Part shown: positions 50,687 to 60,080 of the stretch, one piece after another
Layout of the letters: each line of letters starts with the position of its first letter
Position numbering within the stretch: position 1 is the stretch's first letter
Origin: Romboutsia_C sp015668195
GTDB taxonomy: Bacteria > Bacillota > Clostridia > Peptostreptococcales > Peptostreptococcaceae
DNA length: 64,000 nucleotides
NCBI RefSeq assembly: GCF_015668195.1
Contig: NZ_JADPFC010000004.1
Coordinates: 186,001 to 250,000, forward strand
Direction: 5' to 3'
Program-made: the position numbers and the translations under genes
Notes under the pieces: generated by a model
Told to the model about the DNA's origin: nothing
What the model saw: only the letters and a program-made list of their open reading frames with translations
Database searches by the model: none

Positions 50687-51643
50687 ATGGCATTTATAAT
50701 ATTAATATTAGGTTTTATTTTCCTTATAAAGGGTGCTGACATATTTGTCGATGGTGCTGCTTCAATTGCTAGAAAATTTAATGTTCCAGCTATGGTTATA
50801 GGTCTTACTATAGTAGCTATGGGTACATCTGCACCTGAAGCCGCAGTAAGTATTACATCATCATTAGCAGGACAAAATGATATGAGTGTTGCTAACATCG
50901 TAGGCTCTAACTTTTTTAACATACTTGTAGTGTTAGGTGTATCTGCAGTAATTGCAAAGTTACCAGTTCAAAAAGATACTATAAAAAAAGATACTCCATT
51001 TTTAATAGGTATAAGCTTTATGTTGTTACTATTTTCACTTGATTTACATATAAATAGATTTGAAGGTATTTTTTTCTTAATAGTATTTGCCTACTTCTTA
51101 ATAAATACTGTAAAAAGTGCTAAAAACTCTAATAATGAAGAAGACTTATCTGGTGGTGAAAGTGCTATAGCTATAGAAGCTGAAGTAAGTGAAGATGTTC
51201 CTATGTTTAAAACAATTATATTAAGTTTAATTGGTATAGCAGGAATTATCGTTGGTGGAGATATGGTTGTTGACTCTGCTACAACGATTGCAACATCATT
51301 TGGTATGAGTGCAAACTTAGTTGGACTTACAATAGTTGCAGTTGGTACTTCACTTCCTGAATTTGTTACTTCTATTATGGCTATAAAAAAGGGTGAAACT
51401 GAAATAGCTATAGGTAATGTAATAGGCTCAAACGTATTTAATATACTTTTAGTTTTAGGTTTAGCTACAACTATAAGTCCGATATCTATAAGTACATTTG
51501 CTCTTATAGATATAATATTTATGACATTTATAACAGTTTTACTTTATATCTTTATGAAAAAAGATAATTGTCTTGTAAAAAAACAAGGTTTTATATTAAT
51601 AGCTTTATACATAGTATATATGATATATACTATAGTTAGGTAA
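50687..51643 (+). CDS. Calcium/sodium antiporter (CaCA family)
   Basis: 318 residues, ten membrane helices in two inverted halves. Each half carries the alpha-repeat signature: GTSAPEAAVSITSSLAGQND...VGSNFFNILVVLG and GTSLPEFVTSIMAIKKGE...IGSNVFNILLVLG. An acidic loop (NNEEDLSGGES) joins the halves. Exchanges Ca2+ (or K+) for Na+. ATG 50687 lies 6 nt after GGGAGGA; a TTG further upstream is inside the SD region. Monocistronic. Confidence 0.93.
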   Translation: MAFIILILGFIFLIKGADIFVDGAASIARKFNVPAMVIGLTIVAMGTSAPEAAVSITSSLAGQNDMSVANIVGSNFFNILVVLGVSAVIAKLPVQKDTIKKDTPFLIGISFMLLLFSLDLHINRFEGIFFLIVFAYFLINTVKSAKNSNNEEDLSGGESAIAIEAEVSEDVPMFKTIILSLIGIAGIIVGGDMVVDSATTIATSFGMSANLVGLTIVAVGTSLPEFVTSIMAIKKGETEIAIGNVIGSNVFNILLVLGLATTISPISISTFALIDIIFMTFITVLLYIFMKKDNCLVKKQGFILIALYIVYMIYTIVR

Positions 51644-51646
51644 GCT

Positions 51647-51683
51647 AAAAAAGGGAAGAACATAATCATGTTCTTCCTTTTTA
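51647..51683. terminator. Bidirectional terminator
   Basis: AAAAAGGGAAGAACAT / ATGTTCTTCCTTTTT stem between convergent genes. Confidence 0.85.
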
Positions 51684-52850
51684 TTCGCTTATTATATTTG
51701 TATTATTTATATTTTCATATTCTAATTTATTTATTGCAAATATAATTCCAAAACTTATAATAGAAATTATTATTGAGCATATAAATATAGCTTTCATTCC
51801 ATATAAGTCTATTATATTTCCATATATAAGTTTTATAACTGATGACCCAATTCCTATACAAAAAGTGTATATAGTCATGGCTGTAGTATATAATTTTTTT
51901 TCTACTACGTTTCCTATAAAGTCAAAAACAGTTATAGTCATTATAGCTATTGCTACACCATGAGAAGCTGATGCTAATATAAATAATGCTATATTATTTG
52001 TAAATGTATATATTATCCATCTAATAAAAAGTGCAATTGCACTTACAGTAATCATTTTTGTGTTTCCATATTTTTGTAAAAGATCTTTTGTCTTAACCAT
52101 AAAATAAAGTTCTGGAGCTACCATAAATACAGTCAACATTCCTACAAGTTCCTTACCTGCTCCTAAGTTTAATAAATGTATACCTTGGTAAGCACTTACC
52201 CCATCACTTAAAGCAACAATACTTATACTTGCTAAAAGTATTAACACATATTGTTTATTAGTAAATAATTTTTTTATATCTACTTTTAAATTTAGCTTTT
52301 CTTTAGACTCCATTTCTTTAGGTGTATTTAAATATGGAGTTATAAATAAACATAGAAGCATACTAAACATAAACATATAGAAAAATGCCAAATCATTTCC
52401 TGTTAAATTCATTATATGACCACAAATAAAAGCAGATAGTGCATATCCTATAGAACCTAATACTCTTACTTTTCCATAATTTTTATTTTGTTCTTTACAA
52501 TATGAAGTTGTTATAGTATCTGCAAGTGGCAATAATGAATTTCTAAACATTTCAAAAAATATCGCTACTATAAATATCGGTATAAAAGACGTTGTTTTTG
52601 AATATAAATACCCTAGTAAAAATGCTACTAATACATTTATCCATAATATAAGCTTTTGTTTTTTTATAATATCACTTATAATCCCCCATATAGGTACAAG
52701 TGCTATACCAATTATAGATGGTATTGATACTATAATCCCTATTTGCGATGGACTAAAGTTTAATGTTTTTTCTAAGTATACAGGTAAATAAGTCATAAAT
52801 GACCCTAATCCTATAAACATACATAAGTATTTTATATAAAATTTAGACAT
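51681..52850 (-). CDS. MFS transporter (MFS_1-like, sugar/nucleoside symporter type)
   Basis: 389 residues, 12 membrane helices. Start FYIKYLCMFIGLGSFMTYLPVYLEKTLNFSPSQIGIIVSIPSIIGIALVPIWGIISD resembles the LacY/NupG-like MFS_1_like group, with a loop 2-3 motif GIISDIIKK. Substrate not predictable. ATG follows GAGGAGG. No regulator or enzyme adjacent. Confidence 0.88.
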   Translation of the reverse strand: MSKFYIKYLCMFIGLGSFMTYLPVYLEKTLNFSPSQIGIIVSIPSIIGIALVPIWGIISDIIKKQKLILWINVLVAFLLGYLYSKTTSFIPIFIVAIFFEMFRNSLLPLADTITTSYCKEQNKNYGKVRVLGSIGYALSAFICGHIMNLTGNDLAFFYMFMFSMLLCLFITPYLNTPKEMESKEKLNLKVDIKKLFTNKQYVLILLASISIVALSDGVSAYQGIHLLNLGAGKELVGMLTVFMVAPELYFMVKTKDLLQKYGNTKMITVSAIALFIRWIIYTFTNNIALFILASASHGVAIAIMTITVFDFIGNVVEKKLYTTAMTIYTFCIGIGSSVIKLIYGNIIDLYGMKAIFICSIIISIISFGIIFAINKLEYENINNTNIISE

Positions 52851-53066
52851 AATATTCCTCCTCTTATAAGACTATACCATAATATTGTTAGTTTTTGTAT
52901 AATCAAATTTTTTATATTTTTTAGTAAATTTAGGTATATTTATTATCATTTAAGGTAATTATTTAAATAAATAAAAAAAGTGTGTACATTTACTTAAATA
53001 AGTGTTACACTTAAATTACAGTAAATCAAGAAGTAATCTTGATGTAGGTTTATAGGAGAATTGAAA

Positions 53067-53267
53067 ATGATTCAAGGAATAGTAAAATGGTTCAATAGCG
53101 AAAAAGGATTTGGATTTATATCTGTAGAAGGTGGAGATGATGTATTCGCTCATTTCTCAGCTATACAAGTTGATGGATTCAAAACTTTAGAAGAAGGTCA
53201 AAAAGTAAGCTTTAATATAGTTGAAGGTGCTAGAGGTCCTCAAGCTGAAAACATAACTATATTATAA
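53067..53267 (+). CDS. csp: Cold shock protein (CspA family)
   Basis: 66-residue OB-fold RNA chaperone with RNP1 KGFGFISV and RNP2 VFAHFSAI, starting MIQGIVKWFNSEKG. ATG 53067 lies 8 nt after AGGAG (a TTG two codons upstream is less likely). A leader with short hairpins (AAGTGTTACACTT) precedes it, as is common for csp mRNAs. Confidence 0.95.
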   Translation: MIQGIVKWFNSEKGFGFISVEGGDDVFAHFSAIQVDGFKTLEEGQKVSFNIVEGARGPQAENITIL

Positions 53268-53283
53268 TCATATAGATACGTTT

Positions 53284-53312
53284 TAAAGACTCAAATTTAT
53301 TTGGGTCTTTTC
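53284..53312 (+). terminator. Terminator of csp
   Basis: AAAGACTCAAA / TTTGGGTCTTT stem followed by TTCTT; one G-T pair. Confidence 0.75.
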
Positions 53313-53382
53313 TTATGTTTAAAAATAATATTTTTTATTTATTAGCTTTAATAATTATAAATTATATAAATATAGGATTAAT

Positions 53383-53418
53383 AAAAAATGTCTATGTGTT
53401 TTTTACATAGACATTTTT
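53383..53418 (-). terminator. Terminator of the MATE gene
   Basis: AAAAATGTCTATGT / ACATAGACATTTTT stem, T-run on the minus strand. Confidence 0.85.
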
Positions 53419-53465
53419 AGAAATACAAAAATATTTATATATACGATGTTTTATAAGATATAATT

Positions 53466-54830
53466 TTAAGTATCTTTTTTATCTCTAGTTACGTCATTTA
53501 TCCAATTACCACTTTTAACTCTTATAAACCCAACTATACCTTTTAATATTTCATCGCTTTTTAATAGAAAAAATACAATAGGTATTGGTAAATTAAATAC
53601 AAATGCACTTATAAATCCAAGTGGTATAGATAATCCCCACATAAATATCATTTCATATTTAAATACATACTTATTATCTCCTCCGCCTCTTAAAACACCC
53701 ATCATAAGATTTGAAGATAAAGACCTAAACAATGCTACTATAGCTGTTGCTGTCATTATTTCTTTTGATATTAATTTCGTTTCTTGTGATATGTTATAAA
53801 ATCCTAATATTACATCTTTACAAAAATAAATTATTAAAGCTGATATAATCCCAACTATTATACTTAGTATACTTATTGTATTTGCATATTCTTTTACTTT
53901 GTTATAATTTCCCATACCTATAGTATTACCTATTATAACTGATGACGCACTAGATAATCCTTGTATAAATAAAGTTGCAAATTGATTTACTACATTATTT
54001 ATGCTATTTGCTGCAACTACACTAGTCCCCATCCTTCCAACTATTATAGATATCATAGATGATCCTACTGACCAGCATAGCTCATTAAAAAATATGGGAG
54101 ATGTTACTTTTATATAATCATTAAATATTAATTTATCTATTTTCAAAACATAATTTAATCTATATTTTACTTTACTTTCTTTAAAAATTATATATATAAA
54201 TATTATAAAAAATTCTATTATCCTAGATATAACAGTTGCAATAGCTGCTCCTTTAATTCCTAATGGACTTATCCCAAACCTTCCAAATATTAATATATAA
54301 TTTAAAAATATATTTATAAATAAAGATATACTATGTATAATCATAGGTATCTTAACAGTTTTAACCGACCTAAGCAATCCAACAGTAGAAACTGTTAATG
54401 AATAAAATACATAACTTATACTAACTATCCTTATATACTTCTCTCCCATTGATATAACAGCTACATCATCTGTAAACAACTTCATAAATGCACCTGGCAT
54501 AACCATAGCTACTAATACAAATAATATTGATAATGCTATACTTAGCCAGTATGTAATAGTAACTATCTTATGTATTGATTTTATATCTTTTTTTCCATAA
54601 TATTGAGAACACATAACGTTAGAGCCTCCAGAAATCCCAAACATTAATACCATCAATATAAAAAAAAGATGATTAGCTATAGCTGCTGCTGATAGCTCTA
54701 CTTCACCTAATCTACCTAACATAACAGTGTCTGCCATATTAACAGATACTGTTATTAGATTTTGTATAGCTATTGGTATTGATATATCTATTATACTTTT
54801 ATAAAACAATTTATCTTTTGTCATATACAC
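53466..54830 (-). CDS. MATE family efflux transporter
   Basis: 454 residues and 12 membrane helices in two similar halves. PIAIQNLITVSVNMADTVMLGRLGEVELSAAAIANHL begins the first half and SPIFFNELCWSVGSSMISIIVGRMGTSVVAANSINNVV the second. SNVMCSQYYGKKD and SSVIIGNTIGMGNYNK are the matching loop signatures. Na+- or H+-driven export of cationic drugs or metabolites; substrate unknown. Start GTG at 54830, 10 nt after AAAGGA; an ATG two codons in is the alternative. Confidence 0.92.
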   Translation of the reverse strand: MYMTKDKLFYKSIIDISIPIAIQNLITVSVNMADTVMLGRLGEVELSAAAIANHLFFILMVLMFGISGGSNVMCSQYYGKKDIKSIHKIVTITYWLSIALSILFVLVAMVMPGAFMKLFTDDVAVISMGEKYIRIVSISYVFYSLTVSTVGLLRSVKTVKIPMIIHSISLFINIFLNYILIFGRFGISPLGIKGAAIATVISRIIEFFIIFIYIIFKESKVKYRLNYVLKIDKLIFNDYIKVTSPIFFNELCWSVGSSMISIIVGRMGTSVVAANSINNVVNQFATLFIQGLSSASSVIIGNTIGMGNYNKVKEYANTISILSIIVGIISALIIYFCKDVILGFYNISQETKLISKEIMTATAIVALFRSLSSNLMMGVLRGGGDNKYVFKYEMIFMWGLSIPLGFISAFVFNLPIPIVFFLLKSDEILKGIVGFIRVKSGNWINDVTRDKKDT

Positions 54831-54918
54831 TTATATTCATTCCTTTCACAAATACATATATATCTTTTGTATTATTTAAAAGTTAATACATGTACTTATT
54901 TACTTATTTAGGTATATA

Positions 54919-54948
54919 AAAAAGACTAAGATTTAATCCTAGCCTTTT
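54919..54948 (-). terminator. Terminator of the SNF2 gene
   Basis: Imperfect AAAAAGGCTAGGATT / AATCTTAGTCTTTTT stem with T-run on the minus strand. Confidence 0.7.
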
Positions 54949-55005
54949 TATTATTAATCACATCTATATGTAGTTTTTCGTATTTTTGATTTTATATTCT
55001 AATTT

Positions 55006-57078
55006 TTAGCCAAACATTATATCTATTATATCATCTACTGACATTTTACTAAGAATATTTCCACCATCTATATTGCTATCTATAAGTTCTTTTACTAATT
55101 CTTTTTTCATTTCTTGTAATCCTATAATTTTTTCTTCTACTGTGTCTTTAGATATTAGTTTTATAACATTAACAATATTTTTTTGCCCTATTCTATGAGC
55201 TCTATCACTTGCTTGATTCTCTACTGCAGGATTAAACCATGGGTCAAAGTGTATAACGATGGATGCACTAGTTAAATTTAAACCTGTACCTCCTGCTTTT
55301 AACGATATTAAAAATACATTATCATCATTTTTATTAAAGTCATTAACTAGCTTAACTCTATCTTTTGGATTAGTTTTTCCATCCAAATAGCTATAGCTTA
55401 TATTTTCGTAGTCTAATCTATCTTTTATTTTCTCTAATACTTTTGTAAACTGTGAAAATACCAATATTTTTTTATCTTTATTTTCTTTTAATAATTTTAC
55501 AAGTACCTCTAATTTAGAGTTTTTTATTTCATAGTTTCTAACCATTAGTTCAGGGGCTATTGCTAGCTGTCTAAGCTTAGTTAAGTAAGATAATACAGAC
55601 ATATTATCATTTATTTGAATTTTATTTTTAGCTAAATTAAGTAAACCTAAGTATGCCTTTTTATGTTCTTTGTTAAGCTCTACATAATACTTTTGCTCGA
55701 TCTTTTCTGGCAATTCATTTATAACTTCTTTTTTTGTTCTTCTTAATAAAAATGGTTTTATAAGCTTTTTTAAATCATCTATATTATCTTTATTTAAAAA
55801 TATTTTTTTAAACTTTGATTTATCATATAAATATCCTGGCATTACAAAATCAAATATAGACCATAACTCTATTAAGTTATTTTCTATTGGAGTTCCAGTT
55901 AATGCAAACTTAACTTTTGCATTAATTTTTTTTACAGACTTAGCTATTATAGAATCTGGATTTTTTATATTCTGGGCTTCATCTATTATACAGTAATCAA
56001 ATTTTATATTTTTATATTTTTCTATATCATTTTTATAGGTTGTATAGGTTGTAAGTATTACATCATAACTATCTATATTGTTTATAACATCATCTCTTTT
56101 AGATTTATAGGCTACACCTATTTTTAGATTAGGAGAAAATTTTTTAAATTCCTCAAGCCAATTATAAATAAGAGATGTTGGTGTTAAAACAATGGCTTTT
56201 TTATTTTTATTAGATTGTAAAAAAGCTATTGTTTGTATTGTTTTACCTAAACCCATCTCATCTGCTAAAATTCCTCCAAATTCATATCTAGACAAAGTTT
56301 TTAAAAATTCATATCCTTTAATCTGATAATCTCTAAGTGCTGCATTTATATCAGGTAAATCAATTTTCAAATTTTCTATTTTTTTTAGTTTATCAACTAT
56401 ATTGTCTATATGATGACTCCCTTTTATAATAAAATTATCATTATCTTCTATATATTTTTTTAGATATAGTGATTTATTATTGTCTATTTTCATAGAAGTA
56501 AGATTTTCATACATCCCCAAAGTATCTATCAGTTCTAATGATTCTTTTAAGCTTTTCTCACTTAAATCCAAGTAATTTCCACTTTTAAGTCTATATAGTT
56601 TATTGTTTTCTTTATATGCATTATATATATTTTTATACTCACATTCACTTATTCCATCTATTTCTAGCCTTGCATTCATATAACCATCTTTTGATGATAA
56701 TATATTAAAGGTTATGTTTGGGTTTAACTTTGTACCTTCTTTAATTTCATATTCTTTGTCGTTAATTAAATCTTCTATCCCCTTTAGTACTATAGCTACT
56801 ATATGAGAGCATAAATTATTAGGTTTTATACTTTGTAACTCTGAAAAGCAATCACAACTTACATTTGATATTTCTCTAGTTTTAGTATTTATACTTATCA
56901 TTGATGTATAATCTCTTCTTCTTTGTTCATCTAGCACAGTTCCATAAAATATATATTTACTACCATTTTGTTTAGCATAATTATTTAAAATTACTCCGTT
57001 TTTATATATGTAATGTCCTAAATTGTATTTGTTTCTATCTGTATATGTTTTTAATATTTCTTCTATATTTATATTCAT
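55006..57078 (-). CDS. Compact SWIM-domain SNF2-family helicase
   Basis: 690 residues, shorter than the usual bacterial SNF2 proteins of about 1,000. N-terminal SWIM zinc finger (SCDCF...NNLCSHIVA). ATPase lobes: DEMGLGKTIQTI (motif I), LTPTSLIYNW (Ia), DEAQNIKN (II), LTGTPIENNL (III), FSQFTKVLEKI (IV), SLKAGGTGLNL (V) and QASDRAHRIGQ (VI). It translocates on DNA to remodel bound proteins; targets unknown. ATG 57078 lies 5 nt after AAGGTGG. The region between SWIM and helicase is short. Confidence 0.92.
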   Translation of the reverse strand: MNINIEEILKTYTDRNKYNLGHYIYKNGVILNNYAKQNGSKYIFYGTVLDEQRRRDYTSMISINTKTREISNVSCDCFSELQSIKPNNLCSHIVAIVLKGIEDLINDKEYEIKEGTKLNPNITFNILSSKDGYMNARLEIDGISECEYKNIYNAYKENNKLYRLKSGNYLDLSEKSLKESLELIDTLGMYENLTSMKIDNNKSLYLKKYIEDNDNFIIKGSHHIDNIVDKLKKIENLKIDLPDINAALRDYQIKGYEFLKTLSRYEFGGILADEMGLGKTIQTIAFLQSNKNKKAIVLTPTSLIYNWLEEFKKFSPNLKIGVAYKSKRDDVINNIDSYDVILTTYTTYKNDIEKYKNIKFDYCIIDEAQNIKNPDSIIAKSVKKINAKVKFALTGTPIENNLIELWSIFDFVMPGYLYDKSKFKKIFLNKDNIDDLKKLIKPFLLRRTKKEVINELPEKIEQKYYVELNKEHKKAYLGLLNLAKNKIQINDNMSVLSYLTKLRQLAIAPELMVRNYEIKNSKLEVLVKLLKENKDKKILVFSQFTKVLEKIKDRLDYENISYSYLDGKTNPKDRVKLVNDFNKNDDNVFLISLKAGGTGLNLTSASIVIHFDPWFNPAVENQASDRAHRIGQKNIVNVIKLISKDTVEEKIIGLQEMKKELVKELIDSNIDGGNILSKMSVDDIIDIMFG

Positions 57079-57148
57079 TTTATCCACCTTGTTTAATTTT
57101 TGTAAGTTTAATTTATCACTATAAAAAAGGAAAAGCTACCCTTTTTTA

Positions 57149-57187
57149 TAAAAAATAAGTGCAGGGCGTATCCTACACTTATTTTTT
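57149..57187 (-). terminator. Terminator of the PIG-L gene
   Basis: AATAAGTGCAGG / TCCTACACTTATT stem and T-run, just beyond the stop. Confidence 0.8.
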
Positions 57188-57189
57188 AC

Positions 57190-57975
57190 TTAATATATAC
57201 TTAAAACTGATGTTAAACTAGGATCATTTAATAAATAATCAAAGTAACTATGAGCTGAAGTATATCCAATTCCATACTTTTCATTTTTATCATCTACATT
57301 TTTATATTCTTCTAAAGCACTCTTTACTGTATTATAATCTTTCATATTATTAACTTTATATATATCTCTTTTATCTTCAGGTATATTTGATACATAGTTA
57401 GGCTTCATAAAATATCTTGCGTCATCTACTTTATGTTCATCACTAAGCTTTTTTAATACTTGACCATTTTTTCTGTGCATTATATGATCATCATATTTAT
57501 AGTGATGTGCTATATGTGTAACACTTCCTAACTTTTTTTCAAAGTTTAGTATGGTTTTTTCCATCAGATCATAATGAATTCCTGGTTTTTTAGCTTCATC
57601 TGCTAGTATTATTACATTATCTTTTTTTACTCCTAGTTTATTTAGGCATGCTTTAAATTCATTATTTCTTAATCTTTCTTTTTCTTTTCTATCTATTCCC
57701 TTAAATTTTGGGTTATTTTTAAACACATTAACTCCCGACCCATCTGATACTAAAGTTACATATACATTGTCCGTTCCACATTCTTTAATAGCATCTACTA
57801 TGGCAGTTCCTCCCCATAAAACCTCATCATCTTGATGTTGTGGGTAAAATACCACATGATCTTTAAATCTTTTAATATTGCCATTATTATACTGAGAATA
57901 TGCTGTATGTACACCAAATATTACTAACACAACTATTATTATCCCCATTATTTTTTTGTCTTTTTTATCTTTCAT
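57190..57975 (-). CDS. Membrane-anchored PIG-L/LmbE-family deacetylase
   Basis: 261 residues: an N-terminal membrane helix (KIMGIIIVVLVIFGVHTAY), then a zinc-dependent N-acetylglucosaminyl deacetylase fold. The metal motif is HQDDEVLWGG (usually HPDDE), with VYVTLVSDGSG, ERLRNNEFKACLNKLG and a second His site HHYKYDDHIMH. Located outside the cell, so the substrate is probably a wall or surface polysaccharide rather than mycothiol- or bacillithiol-type precursors. ATG 57975 lies 7 nt after AGGTGG. Confidence 0.87.
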   Translation of the reverse strand: MKDKKDKKIMGIIIVVLVIFGVHTAYSQYNNGNIKRFKDHVVFYPQHQDDEVLWGGTAIVDAIKECGTDNVYVTLVSDGSGVNVFKNNPKFKGIDRKEKERLRNNEFKACLNKLGVKKDNVIILADEAKKPGIHYDLMEKTILNFEKKLGSVTHIAHHYKYDDHIMHRKNGQVLKKLSDEHKVDDARYFMKPNYVSNIPEDKRDIYKVNNMKDYNTVKSALEEYKNVDDKNEKYGIGYTSAHSYFDYLLNDPSLTSVLSIY

Positions 57976-58175
57976 TTTCACACCACCTACTATTTTTATT
58001 TTTTATGTCGAAAATAGTCGCTTTTAAGTTTATTTTATCTTAGCATACTTTACATCTAAATTATATGAACTTTAATATATTGAAATTTTTTTGTTACCTT
58101 TTTGAAATTTTTTTGTTACTTTTTAAATGTTTTTATATAAATTAAGCTTTATATTCTTAATAATTTTAATAATTG

Positions 58176-58227
58176 AAAAGAAATAGGGGATAATTAGCCA
58201 TAGCACTATTTATCCCCTATTTCTTTT
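58176..58227 (-). terminator. Terminator of the 86-residue gene
   Basis: AAAAGAAATAGGGGATAA / ATTATCCCC-type stem pairing with TTATCCCCTATTTCTTTT, 30 nt past the stop. Confidence 0.85.
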
Positions 58228-58257
58228 ACTCTATTTAATAAAAACTTATATTTTTTA

Positions 58258-58518
58258 TTACTTTGCATCAAAATCTATATGAAACTTTCCTTCTGGTGAA
58301 TTTATATCTAAATAAGATAAATTGAAATTTTCATCCATTACGTCTATTTTATATTCAAATAAAACATCATCCTCTTTCTTAGACATAAATATGTAGCTAC
58401 CATTATCTTTATCTTCTATTTCATCACATATTTCTTCATATATTTCTTCACCACTTACACTTCTTTTGTATCCAGAATTTTTTATTTTCTCTTCTATTAA
58501 TCTGTATATTTCTTCCAT
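58258..58518 (-). CDS. Hypothetical acidic protein, 86 residues
   Basis: Small soluble, strongly acidic protein (MEEIYRLIEEKIKNSGYK ... SPEGKFHIDF) with a helical N-half and beta C-half. No motif recognised. ATG after AAAGGAAG. Divergent from the aldose epimerase gene. Confidence 0.65.
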   Translation of the reverse strand: MEEIYRLIEEKIKNSGYKRSVSGEEIYEEICDEIEDKDNGSYIFMSKKEDDVLFEYKIDVMDENFNLSYLDINSPEGKFHIDFDAK

Positions 58519-58711
58519 ATTAAACTTCCTTTCTAGTTAAACTACTATATATTATGTTTTTGCATAGTATTTATTAATTTATAATTATATCACTTTAATA
58601 TATAACATAACAATATTTATAAAGTTATTTTCTCTAATATAAGTTTATTTAATCTTATATATTATTGCTAAATTATACTATATATAATATGCTTATCTAA
58701 GGGGTGATAAT

Positions 58712-59578
58712 ATGAATATATTAGAAAATGATAAACTTATAATAGAATCTAAAAATAGCGGTGCTGAACTAACTAGAATATACTCTAAGGATCTAAAAAA
58801 AGAAATACTATGGAATGGAGATAGCACTCATTGGTCAAGACACTCTCCTATATTATTTCCTATAGTCGGCAGATTAAAAGACAACAAAACTTATATAGAA
58901 GATAAGTTCTATAGTATGAGTCAACATGGATTTGCTAGAGATATGGATTTTGAAATTATTTATAATGATAATACCTCAATAACTTATAAATTAATATCTA
59001 ATGATGAAACTAAAAAACTATATCCTTATTCTTTTGAACTTCTAATAAAGTATACTATTGTTAATAATAGCATAAATATTAATTGGAATGTTTTAAACAA
59101 AGATACAAGAGATATGTATTTTTCAATAGGAGCACATCCTGCATTTAATATATATGATGATTTGTGCAATTACTATCTAGAATTTAATTCTAGAGATATA
59201 GTAAAAAAAATAAACTTAGATGGTCCTTATTTTAATAGTTTAAAAGAAGTTTATAATTTAAACAATTTAAGATTAGAACCTAAGATTTTTGAAAAAGATG
59301 CATTAATATATACTAATATAGATAGCATTAACTTAAAATCTAATAAATCTAAAGATTACATAAACATTAATTTTAAAGATTTTCCACTAGTTGGAATATG
59401 GACACCTTACTACAAAGATACAAACTCTACTGCTCCATTTGTATGTATTGAACCATGGTTTGGGATAGCTGACAGTGTAAATTCGGATAAAATATATACT
59501 AACAAGGCTTATATAAATAAACTTAAACCTTTAGAGTCATTTAATAGTTTATATACTATAACTATAGAAAAAGAGTAA
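58712..59578 (+). CDS. Aldose 1-epimerase family protein (LacX/YeaD-like)
   Basis: 288-residue galactose-mutarotase-like beta-sandwich. RHSPILFPIVGRLKDN, SQHGFARDMDFE, SIGAHPAFN (catalytic His) and FVCIEPWFGIADS (catalytic Glu) are the expected elements of the LacX subgroup. Interconverts sugar anomers. No sugar operon is adjacent. ATG follows AAGGGG. Confidence 0.9.
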   Translation: MNILENDKLIIESKNSGAELTRIYSKDLKKEILWNGDSTHWSRHSPILFPIVGRLKDNKTYIEDKFYSMSQHGFARDMDFEIIYNDNTSITYKLISNDETKKLYPYSFELLIKYTIVNNSININWNVLNKDTRDMYFSIGAHPAFNIYDDLCNYYLEFNSRDIVKKINLDGPYFNSLKEVYNLNNLRLEPKIFEKDALIYTNIDSINLKSNKSKDYININFKDFPLVGIWTPYYKDTNSTAPFVCIEPWFGIADSVNSDKIYTNKAYINKLKPLESFNSLYTITIEKE

Positions 59579-59600
59579 GAATTAACTTACTCTTTTTCTA
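59567..59600. terminator. Bidirectional terminator overlapping the epimerase stop
   Basis: AGAAAAAGAGTAAG / CTTACTCTTTTTCT stem between convergent genes. Confidence 0.85.
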
Positions 59601-59604
59601 TATA

Positions 59605-59967
59605 TTAATTATGTTTATTAATTAATTTTTTATATGGTTTTTGTATAATTATATCTACAACTTCTCCTATTGCTATATAAATTAATATTTTTGGTTCTGT
59701 AAAAGTTATATAAATAAATATACCTATTATAATGACTATTAATCCTATAATTTTTATTAAAATCTTTTTATTGTCTTCATCATAGTCTAAATCGTCTAAG
59801 CATCTGTCAAAATCTTCTTTAGCTCCTAGGCTATAAAGTCTTTCACATACAAAAGCTACCCAAAATAGTTGCATATTTACTCCATAAAACAATTTATATG
59901 CAACTAGAGCTAATATAGAAAATAATAAAGATGAAATAACTACATTATCCTTACTCTTAGCTTTCAC
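59605..59967 (-). CDS. Small membrane protein, function unknown
   Basis: 120 residues, about four membrane segments split by an acidic loop (GAKEDFDRCLDDLDYDEDN). GTG start, 8 nt after AAAGGATG. No family recognised. Confidence 0.65.
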   Translation of the reverse strand: MKAKSKDNVVISSLLFSILALVAYKLFYGVNMQLFWVAFVCERLYSLGAKEDFDRCLDDLDYDEDNKKILIKIIGLIVIIIGIFIYITFTEPKILIYIAIGEVVDIIIQKPYKKLINKHN

Positions 59968-60040
59968 TTAAATCATCCTTTCCATATATAAAATATCATA
60001 CAATATTACTTTTTTCTACATAATTTCTAATTTATATTAG

Positions 60041-60080
60041 AAAAATAAAGAGCTGCCTTATAAAGCAGCTCTTTATTTTT
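60041..60080 (-). terminator. Terminator of the RelA/SpoT-domain gene
   Basis: AAAAATAAAGAGCTGC / GCAGCTCTTTATTTTT stem reaching the stop codon. Confidence 0.88.
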
